Positions 15,339 to 25,177 are shown, counted from the stretch's first letter. The stretch is DNA of 64,000 nt from Pseudomonas gregormendelii (GCF_017114825.1 NZ_JADEVO010000013.1:1-64000), one strand, 5' to 3'. Notes: generated by a model from the sequence alone, not told the origin. Translations and numbers: made by a program.

Positions 15339-15632
15339 CTACTCTCTAATAGAAGGCGCAATGAGGGCGCGCTTTGACACGAGCTTATGGTGTCTTCGGA
15401 CATCATCCGCCAGGGAAGCAGGCAACCGGAGACGTGGGCCCGCCAAACTTACCAACCAGTCCGCATTTCTGATAATTGGTGCTGGCAGAAAGCCTTTATC
15501 CGGTTCAATATTTGTCACAGAATTGACGCCAACGAACTGGCACTCTTGAGGCATCATGCGGGCTTCTATCAATTCAGGTTGAACATTTGGCCCGAACGCT
15601 TGTCCTATCAGACATCCTGCGGCCAATCCCAA
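15339..15632 (-). CDS. Possible small lipoprotein, doubtful
   Basis: A 97-codon frame opens at TTG 15632, six bases after GGGGAG. It begins MGLAAGCLIG, with LAAGC as a possible lipobox although the hydrophobic stretch before it is too short. ECQFVGVNSV and IEPDKGFLPAP look protein-like. The frame is divergent from amrZ with only 32 bp between the starts. It could be a truncated lipoprotein gene or chance. The rest of the 15228-15664 gap holds nothing else I can support. Confidence 0.3.
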   Translation of the reverse strand: MGLAAGCLIGQAFGPNVQPELIEARMMPQECQFVGVNSVTNIEPDKGFLPAPIIRNADWLVSLAGPRLRLPASLADDVRRHHKLVSKRALIAPSIRE

Positions 15633-15664
15633 GAACCGCTCCCCTGAACTAACCGGTTAAATAT

Positions 15665-15991
15665 ATGCGCCCATTGAAACAGGCAATTTATTCCAGCCGT
15701 ACGGCTGACAAGTTTGTCGTACGTCTGCCAGACGGAATGCGTGAACGCATTGCCGAAGTGGCTCGCAATCATCATCGCAGCATGAACTCCGAAATTATTG
15801 CACGCCTTGAGCAAAGCCTTATTCAGGAAGGTGCGCTGGGCGAAGAGCTGAGCATGCGCCTGGACAGCCCGGAGCTGTCACTGCACGAACGCGAACTGTT
15901 GCAACGCTTCCGCCAACTTTCTCATCGCCAGCAAAACGCGCTGGTTTCACTGATCGCCCATGACGCCGAGATGGCTGCAGACGCGTCCTGA
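15665..15991 (+). CDS. amrZ: AmrZ (AlgZ), Arc-type ribbon-helix-helix regulator
   Basis: The 108-residue product has the length and sequence of Pseudomonas AmrZ. It has an unordered N-terminus, a ribbon-helix-helix domain (about 16-60, with the beta strand KFVVRL and helix [20 protein letters not shown]) and a C-terminal tetramerisation region ([20 protein letters not shown]). In P. aeruginosa and P. fluorescens AmrZ controls alginate, motility (through fleQ), c-di-GMP and iron genes. It is followed by its own terminator at 16009-16035. Identification is from strong recalled sequence similarity. Confidence 0.93.
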   Translation: MRPLKQAIYSSRTADKFVVRLPDGMRERIAEVARNHHRSMNSEIIARLEQSLIQEGALGEELSMRLDSPELSLHERELLQRFRQLSHRQQNALVSLIAHDAEMAADAS

Positions 15992-16008
15992 TTCAGCCGA
16001 ATTCCCCA

Positions 16009-16035
16009 AGCCAGCTTAATTGCTGGCTTTTTTTT
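16009..16035 (+). terminator. amrZ terminator
   Basis: The stem AGCCAGC (16009-16015) pairs with GCTGGCT (16022-16028), followed by eight T residues. It starts 17 bp after the amrZ stop codon. Confidence 0.9.
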
Positions 16036-16052
16036 GCCTGAAATCCAGGCCT

Positions 16053-16085
16053 AAAAAAACCCGCCTGATGAGGGCGGGTTTTTTA
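16053..16085. terminator. Bidirectional terminator between amrZ and mgtE
   Basis: An A-run, CCCGCC, the loop TGATGA, GGCGGG and a T-run form a symmetric hairpin. It ends mgtE on the minus strand (stop codon at 16096) and backs up the amrZ terminator on the plus strand. Confidence 0.9.
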
Positions 16086-16095
16086 GCTCTGCAGG

Positions 16096-17538
16096 TCAGA
16101 GCAGGAAGATAGTTGCCAGCCCCAGGAAGATGAAGAAACCACCGCTGTCGGTCATGGCAGTGATCATTACGCTGGCACCCATTGCCGGGTCTCGTCCCAG
16201 CCGGGCCAGCGTCATGGGGATCAGCACCCCCATCAATGCCGCAAGCAACAGGTTGAGCGTCATGGCTGCCGTCATCACCACCCCCAACGACCAGCTGCCG
16301 TAGAGCAGATAGGCAACGATGCCGATAACCCCACCCCAGACCAGCCCGTTGATCAGGCCTACCGCCAGCTCCTTGCGCATCAATCGCGAGGTATTGCCGG
16401 TGCTCACTTGGTCCAGGGCCATGGCCCGAACAATCATCGTGATGGTCTGGTTACCCGAGTTGCCACCAATACCCGCCACAATCGGCATCAATGCCGCCAG
16501 TGCTACCAGCTTCTCGATCGAGCCTTCGAACAGGCCGATGACCCGCGAGGCGATGAAGGCGGTGACCAGGTTCACTGCCAGCCAGGCCCAACGGTTACGC
16601 AGGGACTTCCAGACGGACGCGAAGATGTCTTCCTCTTCACGCAGACCCGCCATGTTGAGCACTTCGTTTTCGCTCTCTTCACGGATCAGGTCGACCATCT
16701 CATCGATCGTCAGACGACCTATCAACTTGCCGTTCTTGTCGACCACGGGTGCGGAGATCAAGTCATAACGCTCAAACGCCTGGGCCGCGTCGTAGGCATC
16801 TTCGTCCGGGTGAAAGCTCACCGGATCGCTGGCCATCACTTCCGCAACCTGCTTGTCGGGGTCGTTGACCAGCAGACGCTTGATCGGCAGGACACCCTTG
16901 AGCACGCCGTCGTAATCGACGACAAAAAGCTTGTCGGTATGACCCGGCAACTCTTTCAAGCGCCGCAGGTAGCGCAGGACCACTTCCAGGCTGACATCCT
17001 CGCGGATCGTCACCATCTCGAAGTCCATCAGCGCGCCAACCTGCTCCTCGTCATAGGACAACGCGGAGCGCACGCGCTCACGCTGCTGACCATCGAGGGT
17101 TTCCATCAGCTCGTGCACGACGTCGCGCGGCAGTTCGGAGGCCAGGTCAGCCAGTTCGTCGGCGTCCATGTCCTTGGCTGCTGCCAGGAGCTCGTGATCG
17201 TCCATGTCGGCGATCAGGGTCTCACGGACCGAATCAGAGACTTCGAGCAGGATGTCGCCGTCGCGATCAGCCTTGACCAGCTTCCAAAGCGTCAGGCGGT
17301 CATCAAGCGGCAGCGCTTCGAGGATGTAGGCGACGTCGGCGGAGTGCAGGTCATCGAGCTTGCGTTGCAGCTCGACCAGGTTCTGCCGGTGAACCAGGTT
17401 TTCGACCCGTTCGTGGTGCGGCCCTTCCTGACGGTGCGTCAGGTCTTCGACCACACGTTGGCGCTGCAACAGCTCAACGACTTGAGCGAGGCGGTCTTGC
17501 AGGCTTTCTTGCGTTTTCTTTACTTCAACTTCAGACAT
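16096..17538 (-). CDS. mgtE: Magnesium transporter MgtE
   Basis: The product from ATG 17538 is 480 residues, the usual Pseudomonas length; the frame extends 10 codons further without a better start. It has an N-terminal MgtE_N superhelical domain (about 35-135, rich in LEALPLDDRL-type repeats), two CBS domains (about 137-260, where Mg2+ binding senses cytosolic magnesium) and a C-terminal five-helix membrane channel (about 285-480, with GNSGNQT in the pore helix region). It imports Mg2+ across the inner membrane. It is transcribed alone towards the terminator at 16053-16085. No M-box riboswitch is evident upstream. Confidence 0.93.
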   Translation of the reverse strand: MSEVEVKKTQESLQDRLAQVVELLQRQRVVEDLTHRQEGPHHERVENLVHRQNLVELQRKLDDLHSADVAYILEALPLDDRLTLWKLVKADRDGDILLEVSDSVRETLIADMDDHELLAAAKDMDADELADLASELPRDVVHELMETLDGQQRERVRSALSYDEEQVGALMDFEMVTIREDVSLEVVLRYLRRLKELPGHTDKLFVVDYDGVLKGVLPIKRLLVNDPDKQVAEVMASDPVSFHPDEDAYDAAQAFERYDLISAPVVDKNGKLIGRLTIDEMVDLIREESENEVLNMAGLREEEDIFASVWKSLRNRWAWLAVNLVTAFIASRVIGLFEGSIEKLVALAALMPIVAGIGGNSGNQTITMIVRAMALDQVSTGNTSRLMRKELAVGLINGLVWGGVIGIVAYLLYGSWSLGVVMTAAMTLNLLLAALMGVLIPMTLARLGRDPAMGASVMITAMTDSGGFFIFLGLATIFLL

Positions 17539-18030
17539 AGGCGAGCTCCACTCCCAGCAGCGGGGCACGCCGGGAGGATCAATCAGTCAATTCATGATTG
17601 GACAATCGGGATTTCAAGTGACTCTTTAAGTAACTACTGGGTAAGTCCATGAAGGTATTCCACAAGCCCCGGCGGGGCTGACGGGCGCAATCATACACCG
17701 CCGGGGAGTTTTAAACGTTAAAAAATCGCGGCTGGAAACAAGCGCTTGCAAGACAAACCTGAGTGCCGCCCTGACCGTTTAATGTGCGACGACCCATGGC
17801 CAAGAGAAAACACAGTGCTTGAGGAAAATGTAGCGGCCACCCTCCTCTAGGACCGTCATGGAGAACGATTAATGCCATCGCTTGGCTATTATTTTTCCTG
17901 GCTGGATTTTTCTGCCTGCCAGGCCCGCGCAGCAGCCACGACACTTCACCGCTGCGAAGCGAGGCCGCAGCGCGGTGGTGCAATTGGATGAGAGAAGGGG
18001 CATTGAGGAAGAAGGCAAATCCCAGACGGC
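17539..18030. other. Gap between mgtE and tRNA genes
   Basis: The first part holds the mgtE promoter region and a short GC-rich hairpin (AGCCCCGGCGGGGCT around 17665). A frame on the plus strand around 17865-18060 encodes a hydrophobic, protein-like stretch (AWLLFFLAGFFCLPG), but it has no start codon and no ribosome binding site in frame. I see no RNA gene. Confidence 0.4.
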
Positions 18031-18059
18031 AAAAAGCCCGCTTTAGAGGCGGGCTTTTT
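18031..18059 (-). terminator. Terminator of the tRNA cluster
   Basis: AAAAAGCCCGC (18031-18041) pairs with GCGGGCTTTTT (18049-18059). On the minus strand the hairpin lies directly downstream of tRNA-Arg(ACG) and gives a U-run. It is symmetric, so it could also act on the plus strand. Confidence 0.9.
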
Positions 18060-18065
18060 GGTGTT

Positions 18066-18142
18066 TGGTGCACTCGACAGGATTCGAACCTGTGACCGCT
18101 CGGTTCGTAGCCGAGTACTCTATCCAGCTGAGCTACGAGTGC
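18066..18142 (-). tRNA. tRNA-Arg(ACG), copy 2
   Basis: The 77-nt cloverleaf has acceptor GCACTCG/CGAGTGC, anticodon stem CTCGG/CCGAG with loop CTACGAA (anticodon ACG, normally deaminated to ICG), T arm ACAGG-TTCGAAT-CCTGT and encoded CCA. It is identical in sequence to the copy 71 bp upstream. Confidence 0.97.
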
Positions 18143-18213
18143 ATTTGTGTTTTTATACCAGATCACAACTGGTTGGAGCCAAGTTATTCGCATTGCTGCA
18201 AACAACTCTTAAA

Positions 18214-18290
18214 TGGTGCACTCGACAGGATTCGAACCTGTGACCGCTCGGTTCGTAGCCGAGTACTCTATCCAGCTGAGCTACGAGTGC
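18214..18290 (-). tRNA. tRNA-Arg(ACG), copy 1
   Basis: This 77-nt gene is identical to 18066-18142, with anticodon ACG, and reads CGU, CGC and CGA codons. It lies between tRNA-Ser and the second tRNA-Arg on the same strand, so the three are probably cotranscribed. The identical pair is a tandem duplication. Confidence 0.97.
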
Positions 18291-18397
18291 ATTTGTTGCC
18301 GCGCATTATAGGCCGTCTAATCTCTATGTCAAACACTTTTTCTAGTAATTTCAACAACTTACCGAAAAAGCCAGATTACAACGTACTACGCAAATAA

Positions 18398-18488
18398 TGG
18401 CGGAGAACGGGGGATTCGAACCCCCGACACCCTTTTGAGGTGTACTCCCTTAGCAGGGGAGCGCCTTCGGCCACTCGGCCAGCTCTCC
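18398..18488 (-). tRNA. tRNA-Ser(GCT)
   Basis: A 91-nt class II tRNA with a long variable arm (TACACCTC-AAAA-GGGTGT region). The acceptor is GGAGAGC/GTTCTCC, the anticodon stem CTCCC/GGGAG with loop CTGCTAA gives GCT, and CCA is encoded. It reads AGU and AGC codons. It follows csrA by 62 bp, as in other pseudomonads. Confidence 0.97.
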
Positions 18489-18550
18489 GCAACACGGGGC
18501 GTATATTAACCAGCTTCTTCCCCGTTTGCAAACATAAAAAGCGATAAAAA

Positions 18551-18739
18551 TTAATGGCTTGGTTCTTCGTCCTTCTCTTTCTTTATACGCAGGTAAATTT
18601 CCTCACGGTGGACCGCTACCTCTTTCGGGGCGTTGACACCGATACGCACTTGATTTCCTTTGACGCCGAGCACGGTCACGGTGATTTCGCCATCACCGAT
18701 AATCAGGCTTTCTGCGCACCGACGAGTCAGAATCAGCAT
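18551..18739 (-). CDS. rsmA: Carbon storage regulator CsrA/RsmA
   Basis: The 62-residue product starts [16 protein letters not shown] and contains [20 protein letters not shown], the conserved CsrA core with the RNA-contacting Leu4 and Arg44 positions. The ATG at 18739 is chosen because AGGAG lies just upstream and CsrA begins at this methionine; the frame runs six codons further. CsrA dimers bind GGA motifs in mRNA leaders and are titrated by RsmX/Y/Z RNAs under Gac control. The order lysC-csrA-tRNA-Ser-tRNA-Arg is conserved in Pseudomonas. Confidence 0.97.
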   Translation of the reverse strand: MLILTRRCAESLIIGDGEITVTVLGVKGNQVRIGVNAPKEVAVHREEIYLRIKKEKDEEPSH

Positions 18740-18925
18740 ACCTTTCTCCTCACGCATTTCATTTCAGGGACAACAGTCTGCAAAAAAAAGGCACTCGACC
18801 TACCACCTGAAAAGGTCGCAGCCCTACATGCCTGAGTATTGACCAGCGCGAGCAAAAGAACAGCCTTGGGTCGCGCCTTTCAAAAAACAGCAGGCGCGGT
18901 CAGACCGCGCCTGTTGGCAAACGCA

Positions 18926-20167
18926 TCACTCGCCTTGACGAGCCGGTGCGTCCAGTTCGAAAGCCGTGTGCAGAGCGCGCACAGCCAGTTCCAGGTACTT
19001 CTCTTCGATCACTACGGAAACTTTGATTTCCGAAGTCGAGATCATCTGGATGTTGATGCTTTCCTTGGCCAGGGATTCGAACATGCGGCTGGCTACGCCT
19101 GCGTGGGAGCGCATGCCGACGCCGACGATCGAGACCTTGGCGATCTTGATGTCGCCCACCACTTCACGGGCACCGATCTCGCGAGCGGTGTTCTCCAGCA
19201 CGGTTTGTGCGGCCTGGAAGTCATTGCGGTGTACGGTGAAGGTGAAGTCGGTGGTGTTATCGTGCGCAACGTTCTGCACGATCATGTCGACTTCGATGTT
19301 CGCGGCACTGATCGGGCCGAGGATCTTGAACGCAACACCCGGGGTGTCTGGCACGCCACGGATGGTCAGCTTGGCTTCATCGCGATTGAAAGCGATGCCG
19401 GAAATGATCGGCTGTTCCATGGTTTCCTCTTCATCAATAGTAATGAGGGTGCCCGGACCCTCCTTGAAGCTGTGCAGTACGCGCAGCGGAACGTTGTACT
19501 TGCCGGCGAACTCCACCGCACGGATCTGCAACACCTTGGAACCGAGGCTGGCCATTTCCAGCATCTCTTCAAAGGTAATCTTGTCCAGGCGCTGGGCCAC
19601 CGACACCACACGCGGGTCGGTGGTGTAGACGCCATCGACGTCGGTGTAGATCTGGCATTCGTCAGCCTTCAGGGCTGCCGCCAGGGCCACGCCGGTGGTG
19701 TCGGAGCCGCCACGACCCAGGGTGGTGATGTTGCCGTGCTCGTCGACGCCCTGGAAACCGGCGACAACGACTACGCGACCGGCCTTCAGGTCACCGCGAA
19801 TCTTCTGGTCATCTATCTGCAAGATACGCGCTTTGTTGTGCGCGCTGTCCGTCAGGATCCGCACCTGGTTGCCGGTGTAGGACACCGCTGGCACGCCACG
19901 CTTGATCAGCGCCATGGCCAACAGTGCAATCGTCACCTGCTCGCCAGTGGAAACGATCACATCCAGCTCACGGGGAACCGGTTGGCCGTCGCCACTGATT
20001 TGCTTGGCCAGATCGATCAGACGGTTGGTCTCGCCGCTCATTGCAGACAGCACAACCACCAGGTCATCGCCGGCATCGCGGAATTTCTTAACCTTGTCGG
20101 CGACCTGCTCGATTCTCTCGACAGTGCCGACCGAGGTGCCTCCAAATTTCTGTACGATCAAAGCCAT
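18926..20167 (-). CDS. lysC: Aspartate kinase
   Basis: From ATG 20167 the product is 413 residues and starts MALIVQKFGGTSVG, the canonical aspartokinase N-terminus with the KFGGTSV substrate motif. The kinase domain (1-245) is followed by two ACT domains (about 265-335 and 345-405) for feedback by lysine and threonine. It makes beta-aspartyl phosphate, the first step to lysine, threonine, methionine and diaminopimelate. The 14 extra upstream codons have no better start. It lies 91 bp after alaS and upstream of csrA. Confidence 0.97.
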   Translation of the reverse strand: MALIVQKFGGTSVGTVERIEQVADKVKKFRDAGDDLVVVLSAMSGETNRLIDLAKQISGDGQPVPRELDVIVSTGEQVTIALLAMALIKRGVPAVSYTGNQVRILTDSAHNKARILQIDDQKIRGDLKAGRVVVVAGFQGVDEHGNITTLGRGGSDTTGVALAAALKADECQIYTDVDGVYTTDPRVVSVAQRLDKITFEEMLEMASLGSKVLQIRAVEFAGKYNVPLRVLHSFKEGPGTLITIDEEETMEQPIISGIAFNRDEAKLTIRGVPDTPGVAFKILGPISAANIEVDMIVQNVAHDNTTDFTFTVHRNDFQAAQTVLENTAREIGAREVVGDIKIAKVSIVGVGMRSHAGVASRMFESLAKESINIQMISTSEIKVSVVIEEKYLELAVRALHTAFELDAPARQGE

Positions 20168-20258
20168 TTCAAAGCCGCCTCTGCCCATGAAGGGCGCCCA
20201 AATAATCACTCAAACAGCGCGCCGGCCCGCCACTAGACAACGGGCCGGACACCCTGCC

Positions 20259-22877
20259 TTATAAACCCTGCTCTACAAATGGAACAGTCAGGGCCAGGGC
20301 CGCATCCAGTGCGCCAGCGTCAGTACCACCGCCTTGCGCCATGTCTGGACGACCACCGCCCTTCCCGCCCACTGCTGCAGCGGCTTGCTTCATCAAATCA
20401 CCGGCTTTGAGTTGGCCAGTCAGGTCTTTGGTTACGCCTGCAACCAGAACGACCTTTTCCTCATGGACACTGCCGAGCAGGATCACTGCGCGGCCGAGTT
20501 TGTTTTTCAGTTGATCGACCAGCGCCAGCAGCGCCTTGCCATCCTGGCCGTCCAGACGCACGGCCAGCACTTTCACACCCTTGACGTCCAGGGCGGAGGC
20601 CGACAGATCGTCGCCCGCCGCGCTGGCTGCCTTGGCCTGCAACTGCTCGAGTTGCTTTTCCAGCAGACGGTTGCGCTCCAGCACAGCCGACAGCTTGTCG
20701 ATCAGGTTATCGCGGCTGCCCTTGACCAGGTTGGCCGCTTCCTTGAGTTGTTCTTCAGCAGCGTTCAGGTACGCCAGTGCGGCAGCGCCCGTGACCGCTT
20801 CGATGCGTCGCACACCGGAAGCCACACCGCCTTCGCTGATGATTTTCAGCAGGCCGATGTCGCCGGTGCGGTTGGCATGGATGCCGCCACACAGCTCGAC
20901 GGAGAAAGCCCCGCCCATGCTCAGCACGCGCACGTTATCGCCGTACTTCTCGCCGAACAGCGCCATGGCGCCTTTCTGCTTGGCGGTTTCGATATCGGTT
21001 TCTTCGGTTTCAACTGCGGAGTTCTTGCGGATCTCGGCGTTGACGATGTCTTCCAGCGCTTTCAACTGCTCAGGCTTGATGGCTTCGAAGTGGCTGAAGT
21101 CAAAGCGCAGGCGCTGACTGTCGACCAGCGAACCCTTCTGCTGGACGTGCTCGCCCAGCACCTGGCGCAGGGCAGCGTGCAGCAAGTGCGTGGCCGAATG
21201 GTTCAGCGCCGTGGCGTGACGGACTTCGGCATCGACGTGAGTCTCTACCGGCGCGCCAATGGTCAGGCTGCCCGATGCCAGGACACCGTGATGCAGGAAC
21301 GCACCGCCAGTCTTGGTGGTGTCGCGCACGTCGAAACGTGCCTCGCCCGCCTGAAGGAAACCGCAGTCGCCGATCTGGCCGCCAGATTCAGCGTAAAAAG
21401 GCGTCTGGTTGAGGACGACGACCGCCTCCTGACCTTCACTCAATACGTCGACCGACTGGCCGTCTTTATAGATGGCGACAATTTTTGCCGAACCGCTGGT
21501 GGCCTTGTAGCCGGTGAACTCGGTGGCTACGTCAACCTTGACCAGGGTGTTGTAGTCCAGACCGAACGAACTGGCGGAACGTGCACGGACGCGCTGGGCT
21601 TCCATTTCGCGCTCGAAGCCGGCTTCGTCAACGGTCAGGTTGCGTTCGCGAGCGATATCCGCGGTCAGGTCCATCGGGAAACCGTAGGTGTCGTACAGCT
21701 TGAACACCACATCGCCCGGCACCACGGTGCCTTTGAGTTCCAGCAGATCCTGCTCGAGAATCTTCAGGCCGTGCTCCAGGGTCTTGGAGAACTGCTCTTC
21801 TTCGGCCTTGAGCACGCGCTCGATGTTGCCCTGCTGCTTCTTCAGTTCCGGGAACGCTTCGCCCATCTCGGCGACCAGCGCCGCGACGATCTTGTAGAAG
21901 AAGCTACCGGTCGCGCCCAGCTTGTTACCGTGGCGGCAGGCACGACGAATGATGCGACGCAGCACATAGCCACGACCTTCGTTGGACGGCAGCACGCCAT
22001 CGGCGATCAGGAAACCGCACGACCGAATGTGGTCGGAAACAACCTTGAGCGACGACTGATCGCCATTCTCGCAGCCGATGGCCTCAGCCGATGCCTTGAG
22101 CAGGTTCTTGAACAGGTCGATGTCATAGTTGGAATTGACGTGCTGCATCACCGCACTGATCCGCTCCAGGCCCATGCCGGTATCCACCGACGGTGCTGGC
22201 AACGGATGCAACACGCCATCGGCGGTGCGGTTGAACTGCATGAACACGTTGTTCCAGATCTCGATGTAACGGTCGCCGTCTTCTTCAGGAGAGCCCGGTG
22301 GGCCGCCCCAGATGTGGTCGCCGTGATCGTAGAAAATCTCGGTGCAAGGGCCGCACGGGCCGGTATCGCCCATGGTCCAGAAGTTGTCTGACGCGTACGG
22401 CGCGCCTTTGTTGTCGCCGATACGGATCATGCGCTCGACCGGCACGCCGATTTCTTTGGTCCAGATGTCATACGCTTCGTCATCGGAGGCGTAGACAGTG
22501 ACCCAAAGCTTTTCCTTTGGCAGCTTCAGCACGCCGGTCAGGAAGGTCCAGGCAAAGGTGATCGCGTCGTGCTTGAAATAGTCACCGAAGCTGAAGTTAC
22601 CGAGCATTTCGAAGAACGTGTGGTGACGGGCGGTATAACCGACGTTTTCCAGGTCACTGTTCTTGCCACCGGCGCGCACGCACTTCTGGCTGCTGGTCGC
22701 ACGGGTGTACGCACGTTTTTCCTGGCCCAGGAAGCAGTCCTTGAACTGGTTCATCCCCGCGTTAGTGAACAGCAGGGTTGGGTCGTTGCCCGGAATCAAA
22801 GAGCTGGAGGCTACACGGGTGTGGCCTTGCTCTTCGAAGAAGCGAAGGAAGGCTTCACGGATTTCTGCGCTTTTCAT
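20259..22877 (-). CDS. alaS: Alanyl-tRNA synthetase
   Basis: The 872-residue product from ATG 22877 ([20 protein letters not shown]) has the full AlaRS order: class II catalytic domain (1-240, with [12 protein letters not shown]), tRNA-recognition helices, an editing domain with the zinc site ([11 protein letters not shown] near 560 and [13 protein letters not shown] near 665), and the C-Ala domain ending in the Gly-rich [14 protein letters not shown]. It charges tRNA-Ala and clears Ser/Gly mischarging. Length is normal. It is the first gene of the alaS-lysC-csrA run. Confidence 0.98.
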   Translation of the reverse strand: MKSAEIREAFLRFFEEQGHTRVASSSLIPGNDPTLLFTNAGMNQFKDCFLGQEKRAYTRATSSQKCVRAGGKNSDLENVGYTARHHTFFEMLGNFSFGDYFKHDAITFAWTFLTGVLKLPKEKLWVTVYASDDEAYDIWTKEIGVPVERMIRIGDNKGAPYASDNFWTMGDTGPCGPCTEIFYDHGDHIWGGPPGSPEEDGDRYIEIWNNVFMQFNRTADGVLHPLPAPSVDTGMGLERISAVMQHVNSNYDIDLFKNLLKASAEAIGCENGDQSSLKVVSDHIRSCGFLIADGVLPSNEGRGYVLRRIIRRACRHGNKLGATGSFFYKIVAALVAEMGEAFPELKKQQGNIERVLKAEEEQFSKTLEHGLKILEQDLLELKGTVVPGDVVFKLYDTYGFPMDLTADIARERNLTVDEAGFEREMEAQRVRARSASSFGLDYNTLVKVDVATEFTGYKATSGSAKIVAIYKDGQSVDVLSEGQEAVVVLNQTPFYAESGGQIGDCGFLQAGEARFDVRDTTKTGGAFLHHGVLASGSLTIGAPVETHVDAEVRHATALNHSATHLLHAALRQVLGEHVQQKGSLVDSQRLRFDFSHFEAIKPEQLKALEDIVNAEIRKNSAVETEETDIETAKQKGAMALFGEKYGDNVRVLSMGGAFSVELCGGIHANRTGDIGLLKIISEGGVASGVRRIEAVTGAAALAYLNAAEEQLKEAANLVKGSRDNLIDKLSAVLERNRLLEKQLEQLQAKAASAAGDDLSASALDVKGVKVLAVRLDGQDGKALLALVDQLKNKLGRAVILLGSVHEEKVVLVAGVTKDLTGQLKAGDLMKQAAAAVGGKGGGRPDMAQGGGTDAGALDAALALTVPFVEQGL

Positions 22878-23023
22878 TAGGTTCTTCCACGGAGGCTGCG
22901 GCCAAAGGCCTGTTCGAAACGTCAACAGACGAAGCGACGGCAAAGGGCCGCATTATATCGGCCCTGCGCGCGGGGTACAGCGTGTTTATACGATAGAAAC
23001 GGTCAATTGGACGGCTAACGCTG

Positions 23024-24028
23024 TCAGTTGCGTGAAAACTCGACGAATGCCGCGATCACCTGTTCGATCCCGGCGCGGTCGACGTCCATGTGCGTGACCA
23101 TTCTAAGCCGCCCGGCAGCGCTGAGGCGGATACCGCGCTCAGCGGCAAAGGCCTTGAAGGCCTCGGCACGGTCGCCCATCTGCACATACACCATGTTGGT
23201 CTGTACGGGCTCGACGGCATAACCCGCCTTGACCAGCCCGTCGGCCAGCCACTGTGCGTTGGCATGGTCGTCGGCCAGGCGCTGAACGTTGTTGTCCAGA
23301 GCATACAGCCCCGCCGCCGCCAGCAGCCCGGCCTGGCGCATGCCACCGCCGACCATCTTGCGCAGTCGCCGCGCCTTGCCGATCAGCTCGACCGAGCCAC
23401 ACAGCACCGAACCGACCGGCGCGCCCAGGCCTTTGGACAGGCATACCGAAACCGAATCAAAATGCCGGGTGATCTCCTGGGCGTCCACCCCCAGCTTGAC
23501 CGCAGCGTTGTACAGCCGCGCGCCATCCAGGTGCAGGGCAAGGCCGTGTTCACGGGTAAAAGCCCGGGCCCGCGCCAGGTATTCCAGGGGCAGGACTTTG
23601 CCCTGCATGGTGTTTTCCAGGGCCAGCAAGCGGGTGCGGGCGAAATGGAAGTCGTCCGGTTTGATCGCTGCGGCGACATCGGCCAGGTCCAGCGAGCCAT
23701 CGGCTTGGACTTCCAGCGGTTGTGGCTGGATCGATCCCAGCACGGCCGCCCCGCCCCCTTCGTATTTGTAGGTGTGGGCCTGCTGGCCAACGATGTATTC
23801 GTCGCCGCGCTCACAATGCGCCAACAGCCCCAGCAGATTGCTCATGGTGCCGGTGGGGACGAACAGCGCGGCGGCAAAACCCAGACGCCTGGCCAGCTCG
23901 GCTTCCAGTTGATTGACCGTCGGATCTTCGCCGTACACGTCGTCACCCGTCGCGGCGCGTGTCATCGCCTCGAGCATGGCGGCGGTCGGTTGGGTGACGG
24001 TGTCGCTGCGAAGATCGATAACGCTCAT
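23024..24028 (-). CDS. ltaE: Low-specificity L-threonine aldolase
   Basis: This 334-residue PLP enzyme cleaves L-threonine and allo-threonine to glycine and acetaldehyde. It begins [15 protein letters not shown], typical of the family, with the PLP-binding lysine in [11 protein letters not shown] (near 200), the [11 protein letters not shown] motif carrying the PLP-stacking and aspartate residues, and a complete C-terminal small domain. It is transcribed alone between alaS and a REP doublet. The symbol follows the family; the substrate preference is not visible. Confidence 0.9.
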   Translation of the reverse strand: MSVIDLRSDTVTQPTAAMLEAMTRAATGDDVYGEDPTVNQLEAELARRLGFAAALFVPTGTMSNLLGLLAHCERGDEYIVGQQAHTYKYEGGGAAVLGSIQPQPLEVQADGSLDLADVAAAIKPDDFHFARTRLLALENTMQGKVLPLEYLARARAFTREHGLALHLDGARLYNAAVKLGVDAQEITRHFDSVSVCLSKGLGAPVGSVLCGSVELIGKARRLRKMVGGGMRQAGLLAAAGLYALDNNVQRLADDHANAQWLADGLVKAGYAVEPVQTNMVYVQMGDRAEAFKAFAAERGIRLSAAGRLRMVTHMDVDRAGIEQVIAAFVEFSRN

Positions 24029-24123
24029 GAATCCGGCCTCGGTAAGCAGGGAAAATCCCTTTCAGACAGGGATTACTGCGGTCATGTGGACGAATAATCA
24101 ACCCCAGTGTGGGAAAAAACACG

Positions 24124-24223
24124 AACCCTGTGGGAGCGGGCTTGCCCGCGATAGCCGACTGTCAGTCGATAGGGTCGAAGGCTGACACACCGCTATCGCG
24201 GGCAAGCCCGCTCCCACAGGGTT
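24124..24223. repeat. REP doublet, family A (perfect 32-bp arms)
   Basis: The arm 24124-24155 (beginning AACCCTGTGGGAGCGGGC) is repeated in exact inverse at 24192-24223, with 36 bp between. This is the common Pseudomonas REP/REPIN unit built on GGGAGCGGGCTTGCCCGCGA. No RAYT transposase gene is in the window. It separates ltaE from the FMN riboswitch. Confidence 0.93.
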
Positions 24224-24300
24224 ACGCGTCGACTTTGGCTATGCGCCACGCAAAAAATTGTGTTAAAAACGCTGCGCCGCCAACTTTTATGGCGGCAAAC

Positions 24301-24463
24301 GTTCTCAGGGCGGGGTGCAACTCCCCACCGGCGGTAATTGCGCGCAACGCGCATAGCCCGCGAGCGCTTGGTGGCAGTCCCGGCTTCGGCGGTACTGGCG
24401 GCAAGGTCAGCAGACCCGGTGTGATCCCGGGGCCGACGGTCATAGTCCGGATGAAGAGAGAAC
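24301..24463 (+). ncRNA. FMN riboswitch (RFN element)
   Basis: The closing P1 stem pairs GTTCTC (24301-24306) with GAGAAC (24458-24463). Inside are the conserved RFN blocks: AGGGCGGGGTG, ACTCCCCACCGGCGGTAA, AGCCCGCGAGCG, a GGTCAGCAGACCCGGT-like segment, CGGGGCCGACGGT and AGTCCGGATGAAGAGAG. FMN binding lowers expression of downstream riboflavin genes. The gene controlled is the lumazine synthase that begins 107 bp later. Confidence 0.96.
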
Positions 24464-24569
24464 GGGATTGGCGCCAAAGGGCCGTCCGCGGGCATTCGTG
24501 CGAGCGTGCGCACCCTTAAATCCCATTCGATTCATATGCCCTGTTTTTCACACAAACAGGAGTCAGAAC

Positions 24570-25079
24570 ATGCAACCCACCGCAATCGACAGCAAAAGCA
24601 AAAACCATCAGGGCGAGCGCGTCGCGTTCATCCAGGCCTGCTGGCACAAAGATATCGTCGACCAGAGCCGTAAAGGTTTCCTGGCCGAAATGATTGCCCA
24701 GGGTTACCAGGAATCAGACATCGACTTTTTCGAAGTGGGCGGCGCGTTTGAAATGCCCCTGCACGCCAAGTTGCTGGCCAAGACCGGCCGTTATGCCGGC
24801 ATCGTCGCCGCAGCCCTGGTGGTGGACGGCGGTATCTACCGTCACGAGTTCGTCGCCCAATCGGTGGTCAGTGGCCTGATGCAGGTTCAACTGGAAACCG
24901 AAGTACCCGTGTTCTCGGTGTCGCTGACCCCGCACCACTTCCACGCGGGCGAGGAGCACCACAAGTTTTTCTTTGAGCACTTTGTGCACAAGGGCCAGGA
25001 AGCGGCGAAGACGTGTGCCGACACACTGCACAAGATCCGCGCGCTGCGTCGCGCTGAGCCGCGGGCATTGGCCGTCTAA
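24570..25079 (+). CDS. ribH2: 6,7-dimethyl-8-ribityllumazine synthase, RibH2 type
   Basis: This 169-residue enzyme condenses 5-amino-6-ribitylamino-uracil with dihydroxybutanone phosphate, the penultimate step to riboflavin. RVAFIQACWHKDIVDQSR forms the substrate-binding N-terminus, FFEVGGAFEMPLHAK the core motif, and VSLTPHHFHAGEEHHKFFFE carries the catalytic histidine region. The GAFEMP/TPHHFH pattern matches the decameric Brucella-type RibH2, not the housekeeping RibH. AGGAG precedes the ATG by eight bases. It stands alone under an FMN riboswitch, so it is probably a flavin-sensitive second lumazine synthase. Confidence 0.9.
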   Translation: MQPTAIDSKSKNHQGERVAFIQACWHKDIVDQSRKGFLAEMIAQGYQESDIDFFEVGGAFEMPLHAKLLAKTGRYAGIVAAALVVDGGIYRHEFVAQSVVSGLMQVQLETEVPVFSVSLTPHHFHAGEEHHKFFFEHFVHKGQEAAKTCADTLHKIRALRRAEPRALAV

Positions 25080-25091
25080 ACACCGAACCCC

Positions 25092-25177
25092 GTAGGAGCT
25101 GACGAGTGCAACGAGGCTGCGATCTTTTGATCTGAAAAGAGCAAGATCAAAAGATCGCAGCCTTCGGCAGCTCCTAC
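25092..25177. repeat. REP doublet, family B
   Basis: Imperfect arms built on GTAGGAGCTG...GGCTGCGATCTTTTGATC face each other around a short centre (GAAAAGAGCA). This is a second repeat family in the window, recurring at 33316, 34547 and 41659. It lies between ribH2 and astE, whose transcripts converge, and may help end both. Confidence 0.9.

Noticed and set aside
16408..17652. Plus-strand frame of 414 codons over mgtE
   Set aside because: It is antisense to a full-length MgtE with CBS and membrane domains. Composition is that of a shadow frame and there is no ribosome binding site.
17711..18205. Minus-strand frame of 164 codons across the tRNA-Arg(ACG) genes
   Set aside because: It runs through a mature tRNA gene and a terminator, which rules out a coding role.
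18058..18397. Overlapping plus-strand frames over the tandem tRNA-Arg genes
   Set aside because: They are translations of tRNA antisense sequence (the repeated GFEPVT-type peptide), a well-known annotation artefact.
20334..22391. Long plus-strand open frame (685 codons) antisense to alaS
   Set aside because: It is the mirror frame of a high-GC gene, has low-complexity His/Gln/Val-rich composition, and alaS on the other strand has complete motifs.
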